Source: an uncultured Alphaproteobacteria bacterium
GTDB lineage: Bacteria > Pseudomonadota > Alphaproteobacteria > Rhodobacterales > Rhodobacteraceae
Direction: 5' to 3'
Length of the DNA stretch: 64,000 nucleotides
Assembly (NCBI GenBank): GCA_902556405.1
Contig: CACDWF010000003.1
Span: 1-64,000, forward strand
The translations under genes were made by a program, and so were the position numbers. This document shows, one piece after another, positions 50,003-61,553 of this stretch (positions are counted from its first letter, which is position 1; each line of letters starts with the position of its first letter). The notes below the pieces were generated by a model. The model had not been told where the DNA came from, made no database searches, and was given only the letters and a program-made list of their open reading frames with translations.

Positions 50003-52300
50003 ATGAAATTCACAGCGGCCCACTGGGGAACCTATAAGGTAAGCAAAGACGAAGGGGGGGGATTTAAATTACTCCCTTTTTCTCAAGACAAGGATCCGTC
50101 GGATATAGGTAGGGGAATAGAATCTGCGATACGACACAGCTCGCGTATACAAAAGCCGGCAGTAAGAAGAGGATGGCTCGAGTATCAAAACAAACAAAAA
50201 AAAACTCAAAGAGGAGAGGATGAATTTGTAGAAGTCTCATGGGAAACCGCATATGAATTAATTGGTAGAGAGATAAAACGAGTTATCTCCACCAATGGGA
50301 ACGAAAGTATTTATGCTGGCTCATACGGCTGGGCAAGCGCCGGCCGTTTTCACCATGCCCAAAGCCATTTAAGGAGGTTTCTGAACCTTATAGGAGGATA
50401 TACTTACTCGAAGAATACCTACAGTTATGCTGCGGCTGAAGTAATAATTCCGCATGTATTGGGTAATTTTTATAACTTTCTTTTTGATACTACAACTTGG
50501 GAGTCAATTTCAGAAAATACTTCACTGCTCCTGGCATTTGGAGGGATTCCCTTAAAAAATGGACAAATAAATCAGGGAGGAGTTGGTTCACATAATCAGA
50601 GAGATTATTTAAAAAATGCATCCTCTAACGGTGTGAGATTTATAAATGTAAGTCCATTAAAATCAGATTTGGAAACCGTTAATGAAGTGGAATGGATCTC
50701 AATTAAACCCAACACAGATGTTGCTTTGATGCTAGCTCTTTGTTACGAGATTTATAAATCGGGCGCAACGGATAGAAAGTTTATAGATAAGTATACAGTA
50801 GGGTTTAAAAAGTTTACCAAATACCTAAACGGAGATACCGATGGCGTTATCAAGAACGCAGAGTGGGCATCACAAATTACTGGCCTTAGCAGTGACGCTA
50901 TTTTTGAACTAATCAAAGAAATAAAAGAATCCAAAAGAACAATGATTTCAATAAGCTGGTCACTAACTCGACAATCTCATGGTGAACAGCCGTACTGGGC
51001 AGCGATTGCTCTGGCTAGTATAATTGGTGACATTGGGAAACCAGGTGGTGGAATCGGATTTGGGTACAGTGCTATGAATAGTATTGGCGACCATTACAAA
51101 AAAATACCTGCTGTTTCCCTGCCTCAAGGAAAAAACAGCGTTAAGAAATTTATTCCCGTTGCAAGAATTTCAGAGATGCTTGAAAGCCCTGGGACTAGCT
51201 TTGATTACAATGGATCAAAGTTAACCTATCCAGATATAAAATTAATTTACTGGGTGGGAGGTAACCCCTTTCACCACCACCAAGATTTAAATAGGATGAT
51301 TAAAGCATGGCAACTACCCGAAACTATTATTTCACATGAATGGTGCTGGAATGCTTTGGCAAAGCATAGTGACATTGTTTTACCAGTTACAACTTCTTTG
51401 GAAAGAGAAGATATCGCTCTTGCACCACGAGACCCGTATATGGTTTTTATGTCAAAAATTATTGACCCTATCGGAATGAGTAAGTCAGATTTTGAAATTT
51501 TTTCAGACCTTGCAGAAACATTCAATATAAGAAAAGAGTACACCGAGAACAGAACAGAACAGGAATGGATCAAATGGATCTATGATGAAAGTAATACTTT
51601 ACAAGAAACTAATCATAAGTTTCCAGATTTTGATCTTTTTAAAAAAAAGGGATGGTATAAACACCCAAAACCAATAGATCATCAAATATTTCTTCGAGAA
51701 TTTATAGAATCTCCTTCAAAAAATCCTTTAGATACTCCTAGCGGGAAAATTGAACTATTTTCTAAGAAAATCGATAGTTTCCAATATTCAGACTGTGTTG
51801 GTCATCCCAAATGGTATGGAGACAAAGAGTATCTTGGTAACGCATCAAAGTACAAACTGCATCTTCTTTCAAATCAACCTAAATTCAAACTTCATTCTCA
51901 ATTAGATCAAGGTAAAGTTGCGGATGGCGAAAAGTCAGATGGAAGAGCAATAATTGAGGTGAACATAAGAGATGCCGAAGCTAGAGATTTATCAGAGGGA
52001 GCGCTGGTGAGGGTTTTTAATGACAGAGGCTCTTGCCTTGCCGTAATGAAAATTTCGAAAGACATTATGCAAGGTGTTGTGAATATTCCGACTGGAGCCT
52101 GGTTAGATCCTTCAAAAAGTGATAGTATAAGTTGCGTTCATGGAAATCCGAATGTGTTAACTTTGGACGCAGGCACATCCAAGCTGGCTCAAGGCCCGTC
52201 ATCGCATACTTGCTTAGTAGAGATTGAACAATTCAAAGAAGAACCCCCAAAAATCAAGGCTTTTAATCCTCCGAAAATTATAAAATCTAAAAGGAATTAG
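50003..52300 (+). CDS. Molybdopterin oxidoreductase, BisC/TorZ-like (DMSO reductase family)
   Basis: A 765-residue molybdoenzyme. The molybdenum ligand is Ser112 in SYGWASAGRFHHAQ, as in DMSO/TMAO/biotin sulfoxide reductases. GGNPFHHHQD, LPVTTSLEREDIA and the C-terminal DAGTSKLAQGPSSHTC segment are typical. No Tat signal (RR motif) and no 4Fe-4S N-terminal motif are seen, so it is cytoplasmic and closest in layout to BisC. It would reduce biotin- or methionine-sulfoxide, or a related N- or S-oxide. katG follows 103 bases later, which may hint at oxidative stress repair. Confidence 0.88.
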   Translation: MKFTAAHWGTYKVSKDEGGGFKLLPFSQDKDPSDIGRGIESAIRHSSRIQKPAVRRGWLEYQNKQKKTQRGEDEFVEVSWETAYELIGREIKRVISTNGNESIYAGSYGWASAGRFHHAQSHLRRFLNLIGGYTYSKNTYSYAAAEVIIPHVLGNFYNFLFDTTTWESISENTSLLLAFGGIPLKNGQINQGGVGSHNQRDYLKNASSNGVRFINVSPLKSDLETVNEVEWISIKPNTDVALMLALCYEIYKSGATDRKFIDKYTVGFKKFTKYLNGDTDGVIKNAEWASQITGLSSDAIFELIKEIKESKRTMISISWSLTRQSHGEQPYWAAIALASIIGDIGKPGGGIGFGYSAMNSIGDHYKKIPAVSLPQGKNSVKKFIPVARISEMLESPGTSFDYNGSKLTYPDIKLIYWVGGNPFHHHQDLNRMIKAWQLPETIISHEWCWNALAKHSDIVLPVTTSLEREDIALAPRDPYMVFMSKIIDPIGMSKSDFEIFSDLAETFNIRKEYTENRTEQEWIKWIYDESNTLQETNHKFPDFDLFKKKGWYKHPKPIDHQIFLREFIESPSKNPLDTPSGKIELFSKKIDSFQYSDCVGHPKWYGDKEYLGNASKYKLHLLSNQPKFKLHSQLDQGKVADGEKSDGRAIIEVNIRDAEARDLSEGALVRVFNDRGSCLAVMKISKDIMQGVVNIPTGAWLDPSKSDSISCVHGNPNVLTLDAGTSKLAQGPSSHTCLVEIEQFKEEPPKIKAFNPPKIIKSKRN

Positions 52301-52355
52301 GTATCTAGACAAAGTGTCGCAAATATTTGACTAGCGTGCATATATGGTTGACTAA

Positions 52356-54530
<2,175 letters not shown>

Positions 54531-54587
54531 ATCTCAAGCACTTCACATAGTCCAGCAATTAGTGGGTCTGGTTGCAAACTTACGTTT

Positions 54588-54603
54588 TGGCATGATTATT
54601 GAT
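54588..54603 (+). promoter_or_regulatory. Sigma-54-like promoter of the flagellin gene
   Basis: TGGCATGATTATTGAT matches the -24/-12 consensus TGGCAC-N5-TTGC at all bases except the last C of each element. It is 35 bases upstream of the start codon, so transcription would start around 54615. Alphaproteobacterial class IV flagellin genes are often RpoN-dependent. The downstream Cys-to-Ala-type change (TTGA for TTGC) lowers confidence. Confidence 0.4.
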
Positions 54604-54613
54604 TGGGGGTACT

Positions 54614-54629
54614 CTTTTATTAATAAAAG
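54614..54629. repeat. Perfect 16-bp palindrome in the flagellin leader
   Basis: CTTTTATTAATAAAAG is an exact palindrome between the predicted transcription start and the flagellin ATG. In the mRNA it could form a short hairpin beside the ribosome site. Flagellin leaders in this class are targets of post-transcriptional control (FlbT), so a regulatory role is possible but not proved. Confidence 0.35.
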
Positions 54630-54637
54630 TTATTTGA

Positions 54638-57229
54638 ATGACCTCAATTTTTCCTGGTGGTAATGCTTTAAAAGCTGCAAACATTACAAAGAAGCAGCAA
54701 GATCAGTCTGCTGCACTAATGGAAAAAATTTCCAACGGAAAGAGGTTGATAACCGGTGCGGATGATGCTGGTAACATTAATAAAGTAAATAACTTAAAAG
54801 CAAAAGTGTTAAGCACTAAAGCTGCTGTGCGAAGCTTAACAGACATAATGTCTATGGCTCAATTGGCCGAGCAAGGCTATAATAATATCAATAAAGTGCT
54901 ATTAAGGGCAAACGAACTAGCACAACAATCCACTAATAAGATTTACAAAGATTCCAATCGAATTGCCCTAAATAATGAAGTTCAAAATATAATAGATGAA
55001 ATTGACAATATTGCTAATGGAATTGGCTTTAACAATACTTCGTTGATAAACAGTTCTATTAAGCAAATTAACGCTAACATGGGCACCGGCAGAACCGGTG
55101 AGATATCTTTAGATTTAACCAATATCGATACGAAACACCTAGGTCTGTATTCCCAAAGCTCATTGAATTTTAGTACCGATCTGAGCATAGATACTTTTGA
55201 TGGAACAGATAACGATAACTTTATATACAGAGACGTTTCAGCAAATTCTAGTAGATTGATAGATTTGGGAGACAGCCAAGTACCATCATATGGAAAAGCA
55301 TTTTTCTCTGGATCACACATAGATTTATCATTGAATGACTCTGAGTTGAACAACGAGACAACTAAACTTAAAACGGTTGCTTCACCATCAACATCTCTTG
55401 ATAGTGTCTCTGTTGTTGGCACCAAAGTATACGTTGGTAACGGCAGCTCAGCCGACCATATAGCTACGATAGATGGCACTTTAGATGGAACAAACGGAAA
55501 GAAACTGCGTATAAATATTGAGGAACCCTCTTTTACGAATGGTGATTTTGAGTCCGCAAATAATTTAGAGGGATGGAGTTTGAAATTGGAAAGAGCATTC
55601 CTCGATGGAAGTTTCACAATTGATCAAAAACCTACACCTATTGACCCAGTCTACCCAAATTTTGGTGATGGTGGGAGTAGTAATGTGGCAAAGGGGATTA
55701 CTGACAAAGATACACTAGTAGATGAAGGAACATTAAGTGGTGGGATCACTACTACACAAGTTAATTCTGGAAACAAAGCAGTACGACTTACGAGTACGAA
55801 TTTAGAGGACACAACTGGGCACTCAGTTATAAGAGGACCCTATCTATACAGTAATTCTTCAGTTACACTCGGCACGGCTAGTTCCGTATCTTTCGCATGG
55901 AGAGCAGAAGGTGGTCGAGATGCTTATGACGTCTATGCTTACCTCGTTGACGTAGATAATCCCAGTAATACAATTGAGCTACTTAATGAAACTCAAAACG
56001 CAAGCTCGGGAAATACAAATTGGGCTACTCGCACAGTAAATATAAATAAACCTGGTACTTATCAATTCGTTTTTGTTTCTGGTTCGTATGATTATAGTGG
56101 GGGCAATATATTAGGAGCTCAGTTATTTATTGATGATGTCAAGGTAACAAATGCCGCAAGAAAATTAAGTGGTTCAGTTATTGAAAACATCGGTTCGCTG
56201 CTATACGGCGAAGTAGATGTTAATTCGAAGGGCAATCTGTCCGCTGGATCATCAGCGTCCTTAACTGAGAAAATCATAAATACTGGACAAGATGTCAGCA
56301 TATTTGGAGCCCTTGGTAAAAAACAACTAAATGTGAAAAGTGGCGATATAGCTGAGATAATTGCAAATAAAATAAATGTTTTGGCGGATGATACTGGCGT
56401 GGAGGCAACATCTTCAACACAAGCAATGCTGTCTTTTGAAAATACTAGTAATACTAATTTAAGTGATACAGTTTCATTCAATCTGTACGGTATTGATGGA
56501 ACAATGAAAAATATTAGCAGTAAGATAAATTTTGGTTCAGGCAACCAAAATATGGACCTAGGTCCTCTAAGAACCGAGATCAATAATTTTTCAAGCCAAA
56601 CAGGCATAACGGCATATATATCTGATGACAAGCAGGCAATTACTTTAAAGACGAGGCAGGGCTTTGACATATTAATAGAAGATTTCAACTTAAAAAATGA
56701 TACAAATAGCGTCTTCATGTATCTAAATGAGATGAAATCATCGGGGCAAGTATCTCCCTGCTCATTGAAGCTCAGCCAGAGTTCAAACGGTATAAGCGTC
56801 AATGACTCAGGTAGAATTTTTGGTGAGGTTATTCTCAAGAGCCATAAGCACTTCTCTCTGAATTCTACTCAAGCTGATAGCATACTTTCACTTCGCGAAA
56901 AAAATCTCGACTTTGTTTCTTTGTCAACAATAGCGGCTAGGTCTTTCGAGACAGCAAAAAAATCTATTGACGTAATAAAGTTTTCGATGAAATCCATAGC
57001 TGCTGAACAGGGTAAAGTTGGCGGTCTTTCTAACCAACTTCAAAAAACAGTAAATAATCTTAGTAAAAATAGTTCCTTAGATAAGATTGCTATAGGAAAA
57101 TTGGAGGATGTAGATGTTCCCAAAACAGTTGTCTCCTTACAGAAAGCAAACTATATTCAAAGTATTGCGACTGCGATGGTTAACAGAGTTAAATCAACAA
57201 TGGAAGCTGTCCTTCAAATACTAGATTGA
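54638..57229 (+). CDS. Flagellin with large central insertion (863 aa)
   Basis: Filament subunit exported by the flagellar type III system. Residues 1-145 match flagellin D0/D1 (SAALMEKISNGKRLITGADDAG, MAQLAEQGYNNINKVLLRANELAQQS, DEIDNIANGIGFNN). The last ~110 residues form the C-terminal D1/D0 helices ending MEAVLQILD. Typical alphaproteobacterial flagellins have 270-400 residues; this has a middle of about 600. Within it, about 298-505 (FTNGDFESANNLEGW to AQLFIDDVKV) looks like a jelly-roll carbohydrate-binding-type domain. No flaF or flbT gene is in the window. A nonulosonate locus in the window could supply glycan. Confidence 0.93.
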   Translation: MTSIFPGGNALKAANITKKQQDQSAALMEKISNGKRLITGADDAGNINKVNNLKAKVLSTKAAVRSLTDIMSMAQLAEQGYNNINKVLLRANELAQQSTNKIYKDSNRIALNNEVQNIIDEIDNIANGIGFNNTSLINSSIKQINANMGTGRTGEISLDLTNIDTKHLGLYSQSSLNFSTDLSIDTFDGTDNDNFIYRDVSANSSRLIDLGDSQVPSYGKAFFSGSHIDLSLNDSELNNETTKLKTVASPSTSLDSVSVVGTKVYVGNGSSADHIATIDGTLDGTNGKKLRINIEEPSFTNGDFESANNLEGWSLKLERAFLDGSFTIDQKPTPIDPVYPNFGDGGSSNVAKGITDKDTLVDEGTLSGGITTTQVNSGNKAVRLTSTNLEDTTGHSVIRGPYLYSNSSVTLGTASSVSFAWRAEGGRDAYDVYAYLVDVDNPSNTIELLNETQNASSGNTNWATRTVNINKPGTYQFVFVSGSYDYSGGNILGAQLFIDDVKVTNAARKLSGSVIENIGSLLYGEVDVNSKGNLSAGSSASLTEKIINTGQDVSIFGALGKKQLNVKSGDIAEIIANKINVLADDTGVEATSSTQAMLSFENTSNTNLSDTVSFNLYGIDGTMKNISSKINFGSGNQNMDLGPLRTEINNFSSQTGITAYISDDKQAITLKTRQGFDILIEDFNLKNDTNSVFMYLNEMKSSGQVSPCSLKLSQSSNGISVNDSGRIFGEVILKSHKHFSLNSTQADSILSLREKNLDFVSLSTIAARSFETAKKSIDVIKFSMKSIAAEQGKVGGLSNQLQKTVNNLSKNSSLDKIAIGKLEDVDVPKTVVSLQKANYIQSIATAMVNRVKSTMEAVLQILD

Positions 57230-57256
57230 TAACAACTTTTACGCTAAGGATAATAC

Positions 57257-57919
57257 ATGTTTTATACAACTCAGGCAAACGATCATGGGTTCCCACACGA
57301 CCCTTTCAAAGCAATAGTAACACCAAGGCCTATCGGTTGGATTGGATCAGTTGATAAAGATGGAGTTGCCAATCTAGCGCCACATAGTTACTTTAATGCA
57401 ATTTCAGATAACCCCTACTTTGTTATTTTTGGTTCTATCACTTATAAAGATACCGTACGTAATATTGAAGACACAGGTGACTTCACCTGCTCTCTAGTTT
57501 CTGAAGATATGTTTGATGCTATGAACTCATCATCCATTCCAGTTGAACCGAAAGTAGACGAATTTAATTTAGCCGGAATTAAAAAGCAAGAAAGTAATTT
57601 AGTCAAATCTCCTTTTGTAAGTGGTTGCTGTGCTGCTTTAGAGTGCAAACTATGGAAAACTATTGATATTCCTGGGACTGATCGATCTAACTTGACAGGC
57701 AATTATTCAATAATTGGCGAAGTAGTGGGAATCCATATCAATGACGAATACATTGAAAATGGTATGTTCAATACCAGGAAAGCAAGACCTGTTGCGAGAT
57801 TAGGCTATATGGACTACGGGGTTGTAGGTGAAGAAAATATTTTCTCTAAAAATAGACCAAAAATTAACTCTGAAGGTAAATTGGAACAGGTTGACAATTG
57901 GGACGGCGTGTATCGCTGA
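57257..57919 (+). CDS. Flavin reductase-like (DIM6/NTAB) family protein
   Basis: A 220-residue FMN-binding protein with TPRPIGWIGSVDKDGVANLAPHSYFNA at its start (in part the TxRPV-x-WV flavin motif) and GEVVGIHI near residue 155. The family binds flavin and serves as flavin reductase or oxidoreductase. AAGGA lies six bases before ATG 57257. It starts 28 bases after the flagellin gene but is not a flagellar protein type. It ends two bases before convergent thyX. Confidence 0.87.
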   Translation: MFYTTQANDHGFPHDPFKAIVTPRPIGWIGSVDKDGVANLAPHSYFNAISDNPYFVIFGSITYKDTVRNIEDTGDFTCSLVSEDMFDAMNSSSIPVEPKVDEFNLAGIKKQESNLVKSPFVSGCCAALECKLWKTIDIPGTDRSNLTGNYSIIGEVVGIHINDEYIENGMFNTRKARPVARLGYMDYGVVGEENIFSKNRPKINSEGKLEQVDNWDGVYR

Positions 57920-57921
57920 AA

Positions 57922-58842
57922 TTATTCCATTTCTGGGAAATGCTCTAGAAGTTCGTTCCATTCTCTTTTTGACATTCCAGAATTTTCAAAGGCTATCCTC
58001 TCACCTTTTAGTTTCTTTTTAAGGCACTCGACCGCCTGATTAGATAACTGAATCGAATTTAATTGATAATCTAGAAACGCTTGGAAAGCTTTAGGAACCC
58101 ATTTTTGCACTATCTTACCGATTATTTCTGCGTATACTCTTATCTCATATTGGGCATGTTTATCTGCTCTCAGCCTCAGAAAATTAAATAAGTTGTGTAG
58201 GTCTATTTTCCAGTACCATTGTGTGTAAATATTGGTAGGTAAATTCATTCTGGCAAGTTCTCTCGCTAGACCAGGTTTGTTATCAGACGATAGTAAATAT
58301 TCGTAATTTGCATAACTACGATCACTGTCTCTTTTTAAAATATCTAAGACTTCCTGTGCTTTATCAGCTTCCAAAACACTTCCCCTACCCTGGTTATTAA
58401 CCTTCGATTGGGCAGCTAAGTTACTTGGATCTGGAATATAAAACTCTTTATCAAGAATAGAGTATCTAGCTGAGTACTCATTAACATTTGCTGTTCTGTG
58501 TCTAATCCATTGCCTCGCCACAAATACAGGAAGTTTTACATGTAACTTTATTTCACACATTTCAAATGGTGTCGAGTGCCAGTGCCGCATCAAATAACGA
58601 ATTAAGGAATTATCGTCTTGCGCTTTCTTGGTGCCTGCACCATATGAAACACGTGCTGCTTGAACAATTGCGTCATCATCTCCCATGTAGTCTACTACGC
58701 GTACTAGCCCATGATCTAAAACAGGAAAGATCGTAAAGAGACTATTTTCGAGATCCTCGACGGTGGCTCGTTTAGTAGTGAAAGATTTCTTTCTCTCTTC
58801 CTCTACTGAACTTTTATCTTCTTCAGATATTGTCATTTGCAC
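57922..58842 (-). CDS. thyX: Flavin-dependent thymidylate synthase
   Basis: A 306-residue protein that makes dTMP from dUMP with FAD and methylene-tetrahydrofolate. The ThyX signature is [15 protein letters not shown] (114-128); the third variable residue is Asn where many have Ser. Conserved Arg and His residues follow ([24 protein letters not shown] region). No thyA is seen in the window. The N-terminal 20 residues are charged and extra. It diverges from gloA. Confidence 0.95.
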   Translation of the reverse strand: MQMTISEEDKSSVEEERKKSFTTKRATVEDLENSLFTIFPVLDHGLVRVVDYMGDDDAIVQAARVSYGAGTKKAQDDNSLIRYLMRHWHSTPFEMCEIKLHVKLPVFVARQWIRHRTANVNEYSARYSILDKEFYIPDPSNLAAQSKVNNQGRGSVLEADKAQEVLDILKRDSDRSYANYEYLLSSDNKPGLARELARMNLPTNIYTQWYWKIDLHNLFNFLRLRADKHAQYEIRVYAEIIGKIVQKWVPKAFQAFLDYQLNSIQLSNQAVECLKKKLKGERIAFENSGMSKREWNELLEHFPEME

Positions 58843-58893
58843 GCTTTCTCATAGAATATACTCATAATTAGTTTTAACAAGGATAGGAATAGA

Positions 58894-59322
58894 ATGGCAA
58901 TCAAATATTTGCACACAATGGTAAGGGTAAGAGATATTGACGCATCACTAAACTTTTATTGCGACCTGCTTGGACTAAAGGAAGTTCGCAGAAAAGACTA
59001 TGAACAAGGTAAATTCACACTTATTTTTCTTGCACCACCTGATCAACCTGATGCAATGATTGAGTTAACATATAACTGGGATAGCTTAGAAACATATTCA
59101 GAAGGACGAAATTTTGGCCACTTAGCTTTTGAGGTTGATGATATTTATAAAACCTGTCAGCATTTGCTAGATAGTGGTGTAATTATAAACAGACCACCAA
59201 GAGATGGGCGTATGGCTTTTGTTAGATCACCAGATAATATCTCTGTAGAACTTTTGCAAAGGGGTGAGCCTAAAGAGATTCAATCTCCCTGGGACACGAT
59301 GGAAAATATTGGCCACTGGTAG
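58894..59322 (+). CDS. gloA: Lactoylglutathione lyase (glyoxalase I)
   Basis: A 142-residue VOC-fold enzyme that converts the methylglyoxal-glutathione hemithioacetal to S-lactoylglutathione. The four metal ligands are in place: His7 (YLHTMV), Glu57 (MIELTYN), His76 (GHLAFEVDD) and Glu119 (SVELLQ). Short length without extra loops fits the nickel/cobalt-dependent bacterial type. AGGATAGGA precedes ATG 58894. Its stop overlaps the -35 box of the probable tmRNA promoter. Confidence 0.92.
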   Translation: MAIKYLHTMVRVRDIDASLNFYCDLLGLKEVRRKDYEQGKFTLIFLAPPDQPDAMIELTYNWDSLETYSEGRNFGHLAFEVDDIYKTCQHLLDSGVIINRPPRDGRMAFVRSPDNISVELLQRGEPKEIQSPWDTMENIGHW

Positions 59323-59351
59323 TTGATAATTTTGATTAATTATACCATAAT
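59323..59351 (+). promoter_or_regulatory. Candidate promoter of the tmRNA gene
   Basis: TTGATA (59323-59328), 17 bases, then CATAAT (59346-59351). Initiation near 59358 would give an acceptor piece of about 76 bases, close to the 80 or so known for two-piece alphaproteobacterial tmRNA. A second choice, TTGACT (59364-59369) with TGTAAT (59387-59392), would leave the acceptor piece too short. Confidence 0.45.
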
Positions 59352-59357
59352 GGTGTG

Positions 59358-59660
59358 GTCTTTTTGACTATGGTAATAAACGCGCATGTAATAAACGGAT
59401 CGGACCCGGGGGCGGTACCCGGCGGCTCCACCAAAAAAATTTTAGGGGGCCGAAATAGGATCGACGGACGTCTAAAGATGTTTGCTTTTACTCGGCGGGA
59501 CGCCACCGTTATCGGCACAAATTGTATAATTGCAAATGACGATTATGCTCCGGTTGCAGTTGCAGCGTAAGCAGTAACGAATACCGAAACTTAACTCCAA
59601 TCTGTTTGCACAGATTGGCGGGGTTTGTAGGCACCTGGCAACAGAAGCCTACGCTTACTA
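59358..59660 (+). ncRNA. ssrA: Transfer-messenger RNA, circularly permuted two-piece type
   Basis: The acceptor piece comes first: T arm CCGGG-GGCGGTA-CCCGG (59406-59422), acceptor strand CGGCTCC (59423-59429) and ACCA to 59433. A short spacer follows, then the coding piece starts at GGGGCCG (59446-59452), which pairs with the acceptor strand, including the G3-U70 identity pair for alanine. GGATCGACGG is the D-loop region. The resume codon is GCA at 59532 and the tag reads ANDDYAPVAVAA, stop at 59568-59570. GTAAGC (59567) pairs with GCTTAC (59653), CCAATCTGT with ACAGATTGG (59597-59618), and GTAGGC with GCCTAC (59627-59652). The 5' end is set by the promoter guess. Confidence 0.93.
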
Positions 59661-59677
59661 GGATAGGGGATTGCGTG

Positions 59678-60145
59678 ATGGCGGACATGAATTATAAAGT
59701 ACTTATAGAAGACGCTATGCTAAATATGGTACGGGATATTTTGAAAAAGATATCAAAGGATGGCTTGCCAAAAAAGCACCATTTTTTAATAACCTTTTCT
59801 TCACGTACAAAAGGCGTAATCATTCCCGACTGGATGAAGGAAAAGTATCCAGATAGGATGACGATCATTATTAGAAATTGGTTCGAAAACCTTAATGTGA
59901 CTGACAAGAAGTTTGAAATATCACTTAATTTCAACAATAATGTGGAAAGATTAACTGTTCCATTCAATAGCCTTGAATTATTTGCAGATCCCTCAGTTGA
60001 CTTTGCGATAAGTTTCAATCAATTCAATAGTATGCTAAGCAAACCCGAAGTTGATAAAGAAACCAGTGATCAAATTGCAACAAAAAAAGAAGCCTTGAGT
60101 AAGAAAAGCGAAAACGTAATTGATTTAAAAAATTTCAAAAAATAA
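59678..60145 (+). CDS. sspB: ClpXP adaptor SspB, alphaproteobacterial type
   Basis: The protein is 155 residues from ATG 59678 (MADMNYKVLIEDAM), with GGGG eight bases before it; a longer frame would start inside the tmRNA gene and is rejected. The folded part (about 1-125; HHFLITFSSRTKGVIIPDWMK is its best segment) resembles SspB-alpha, which binds ssrA-tagged proteins and hands them to ClpXP. The C-terminal tail (NVIDLKNFKK) matches the ClpX-docking tail. It directly follows ssrA and precedes fumC. Confidence 0.92.
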   Translation: MADMNYKVLIEDAMLNMVRDILKKISKDGLPKKHHFLITFSSRTKGVIIPDWMKEKYPDRMTIIIRNWFENLNVTDKKFEISLNFNNNVERLTVPFNSLELFADPSVDFAISFNQFNSMLSKPEVDKETSDQIATKKEALSKKSENVIDLKNFKK

Positions 60146-60165
60146 TAGAATAATGGGAGTAAAAA

Positions 60166-61548
60166 ATGAGACCAACACGAGTAGAATCCGACAGTTTTGG
60201 AGAGCTAGAGGTGCCTACGGAAAAGTTTTGGGGTGCTCAAACGCAAAGATCACTAAAAAACTTTGCAATTGGACACGAAAAACAACCCTTCCCCTTAATT
60301 AGGGCGATGGTAGCAATCAAACAAGCCGCGGCAAAAGTCAATATAGCTGAAGGGAAGTTGGATAAAAAATTAGGCTCTGCAATTATAAAAGCTTGCAAAA
60401 AACTACGTAAAAAAGGTTTTGAAGATAACTTCCCTCTTTCAGTTTGGCAAACCGGCTCCGGCACACAGACAAACATGAACGTCAACGAGGTAATTGCAAA
60501 CTTAGCAATAGAGGATTTAGGAGGTAAGGTAGGTTCAAAGGACCCAATACATCCAAACGATCATGTCAATATGTCTCAAAGCTCAAACGATACGTTTCCT
60601 TCAGCAATTCACATTGCAATAGCTACAGAATTTTTGGAACATACGCTACCAAAAATGAAGTTTTTACATAAATGCCTTAAAGAAAAACAGTATAAATTTC
60701 AAAAAATAATAAAAATTGGTAGGACTCATACTCAAGATGCAACACCGCTCACACTTGGCCAGGAATTTAGTGGTTATACATTTCAAATAGAGCAAGCTAT
60801 GAAACGCTTAAACCATTCGTTACAGGATATATTGTTTTTAGCGCAAGGCGGAACGGCGGTTGGGACTGGAATAAATGCCTCAAAAGCTTTTGCAAAAAGC
60901 GTAGCACAAGAAATCTCTGAAATAACAAAAATAAATTTTAAGACGGCTCCTAATAAATTTGAAGCATTAGCTGCCAATGACCCTATAGTCGAATTTTCTG
61001 GCTCATTGAAAACCGCCGCCTCAAGCTTATTTAAGATTGCCAATGATATTCGATTTCTAGGTTCCGGTCCTAGATGTGGTCTCGGTGAACTTAGTCTGCC
61101 CGAGAACGAACCAGGTAGTTCTATAATGCCGGGGAAGGTAAATCCGACTCAGGTGGAAGCCACGACAATGGTCTGCATTCAGATAATGGGTAATGATGCC
61201 GCGATAGGATTTGCTGGAAGCCAGGGTCATTTTGAGTTAAATGTTTACAAACCATTATTGAGCTACAATACACTTCAATCACTTCAATTACTGGGTGACG
61301 CTTGCAATTCTTTCGCAAAAAATTGTGTAAAGGGATTAAAAGCGAACGAGGCTGAAATTAAAAAGCATCTTGATAATAGTTTAATGCTTGTTACTGCTTT
61401 GGCACCAAAAATTGGTTATGATAATGCGACTAAAATTGCAAAAAATGCGCATAAAAATAATACAACTCTCAGAACAGAGGCTATTAAATCAGGATTAATT
61501 GATGACAAAGAATTTACTAAAATTGTTAATCCCAAAAATATGATTTAG
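60166..61548 (+). CDS. fumC: Fumarate hydratase class II
   Basis: A 460-residue homotetrameric enzyme of the citric acid cycle. The fumarase/aspartase signature [13 protein letters not shown] is complete, and the upstream [13 protein letters not shown] and [10 protein letters not shown] and RTHTQDA elements are present. It is soluble and oxygen-stable. GGGAG lies six bases before ATG 60166. It ends six bases before the convergent ccdA. Confidence 0.97.
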   Translation: MRPTRVESDSFGELEVPTEKFWGAQTQRSLKNFAIGHEKQPFPLIRAMVAIKQAAAKVNIAEGKLDKKLGSAIIKACKKLRKKGFEDNFPLSVWQTGSGTQTNMNVNEVIANLAIEDLGGKVGSKDPIHPNDHVNMSQSSNDTFPSAIHIAIATEFLEHTLPKMKFLHKCLKEKQYKFQKIIKIGRTHTQDATPLTLGQEFSGYTFQIEQAMKRLNHSLQDILFLAQGGTAVGTGINASKAFAKSVAQEISEITKINFKTAPNKFEALAANDPIVEFSGSLKTAASSLFKIANDIRFLGSGPRCGLGELSLPENEPGSSIMPGKVNPTQVEATTMVCIQIMGNDAAIGFAGSQGHFELNVYKPLLSYNTLQSLQLLGDACNSFAKNCVKGLKANEAEIKKHLDNSLMLVTALAPKIGYDNATKIAKNAHKNNTTLRTEAIKSGLIDDKEFTKIVNPKNMI

Positions 61549-61553
61549 TAACG

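Noticed and set aside
50003-50100. Tat signal peptide on the molybdoenzyme
   Set aside because: No twin-arginine motif or hydrophobic segment occurs at the N-terminus; the protein appears cytoplasmic.
54982-56838. Long minus-strand ORFs (211 and 239 codons) inside the flagellin gene
   Set aside because: They lie antisense to a well-supported flagellin, show no domain, and have composition typical of frame shadows.
59355-59570. 71-codon ORF on the plus strand
   Set aside because: It runs through the tmRNA acceptor piece, spacer and tag. Only its last 12 codons are translated, as the tmRNA tag.
59606-59677. Upstream extension of sspB
   Set aside because: The extra codons lie in the 3' part of tmRNA with its conserved stems; ATG 59678 has GGGG at a proper distance.
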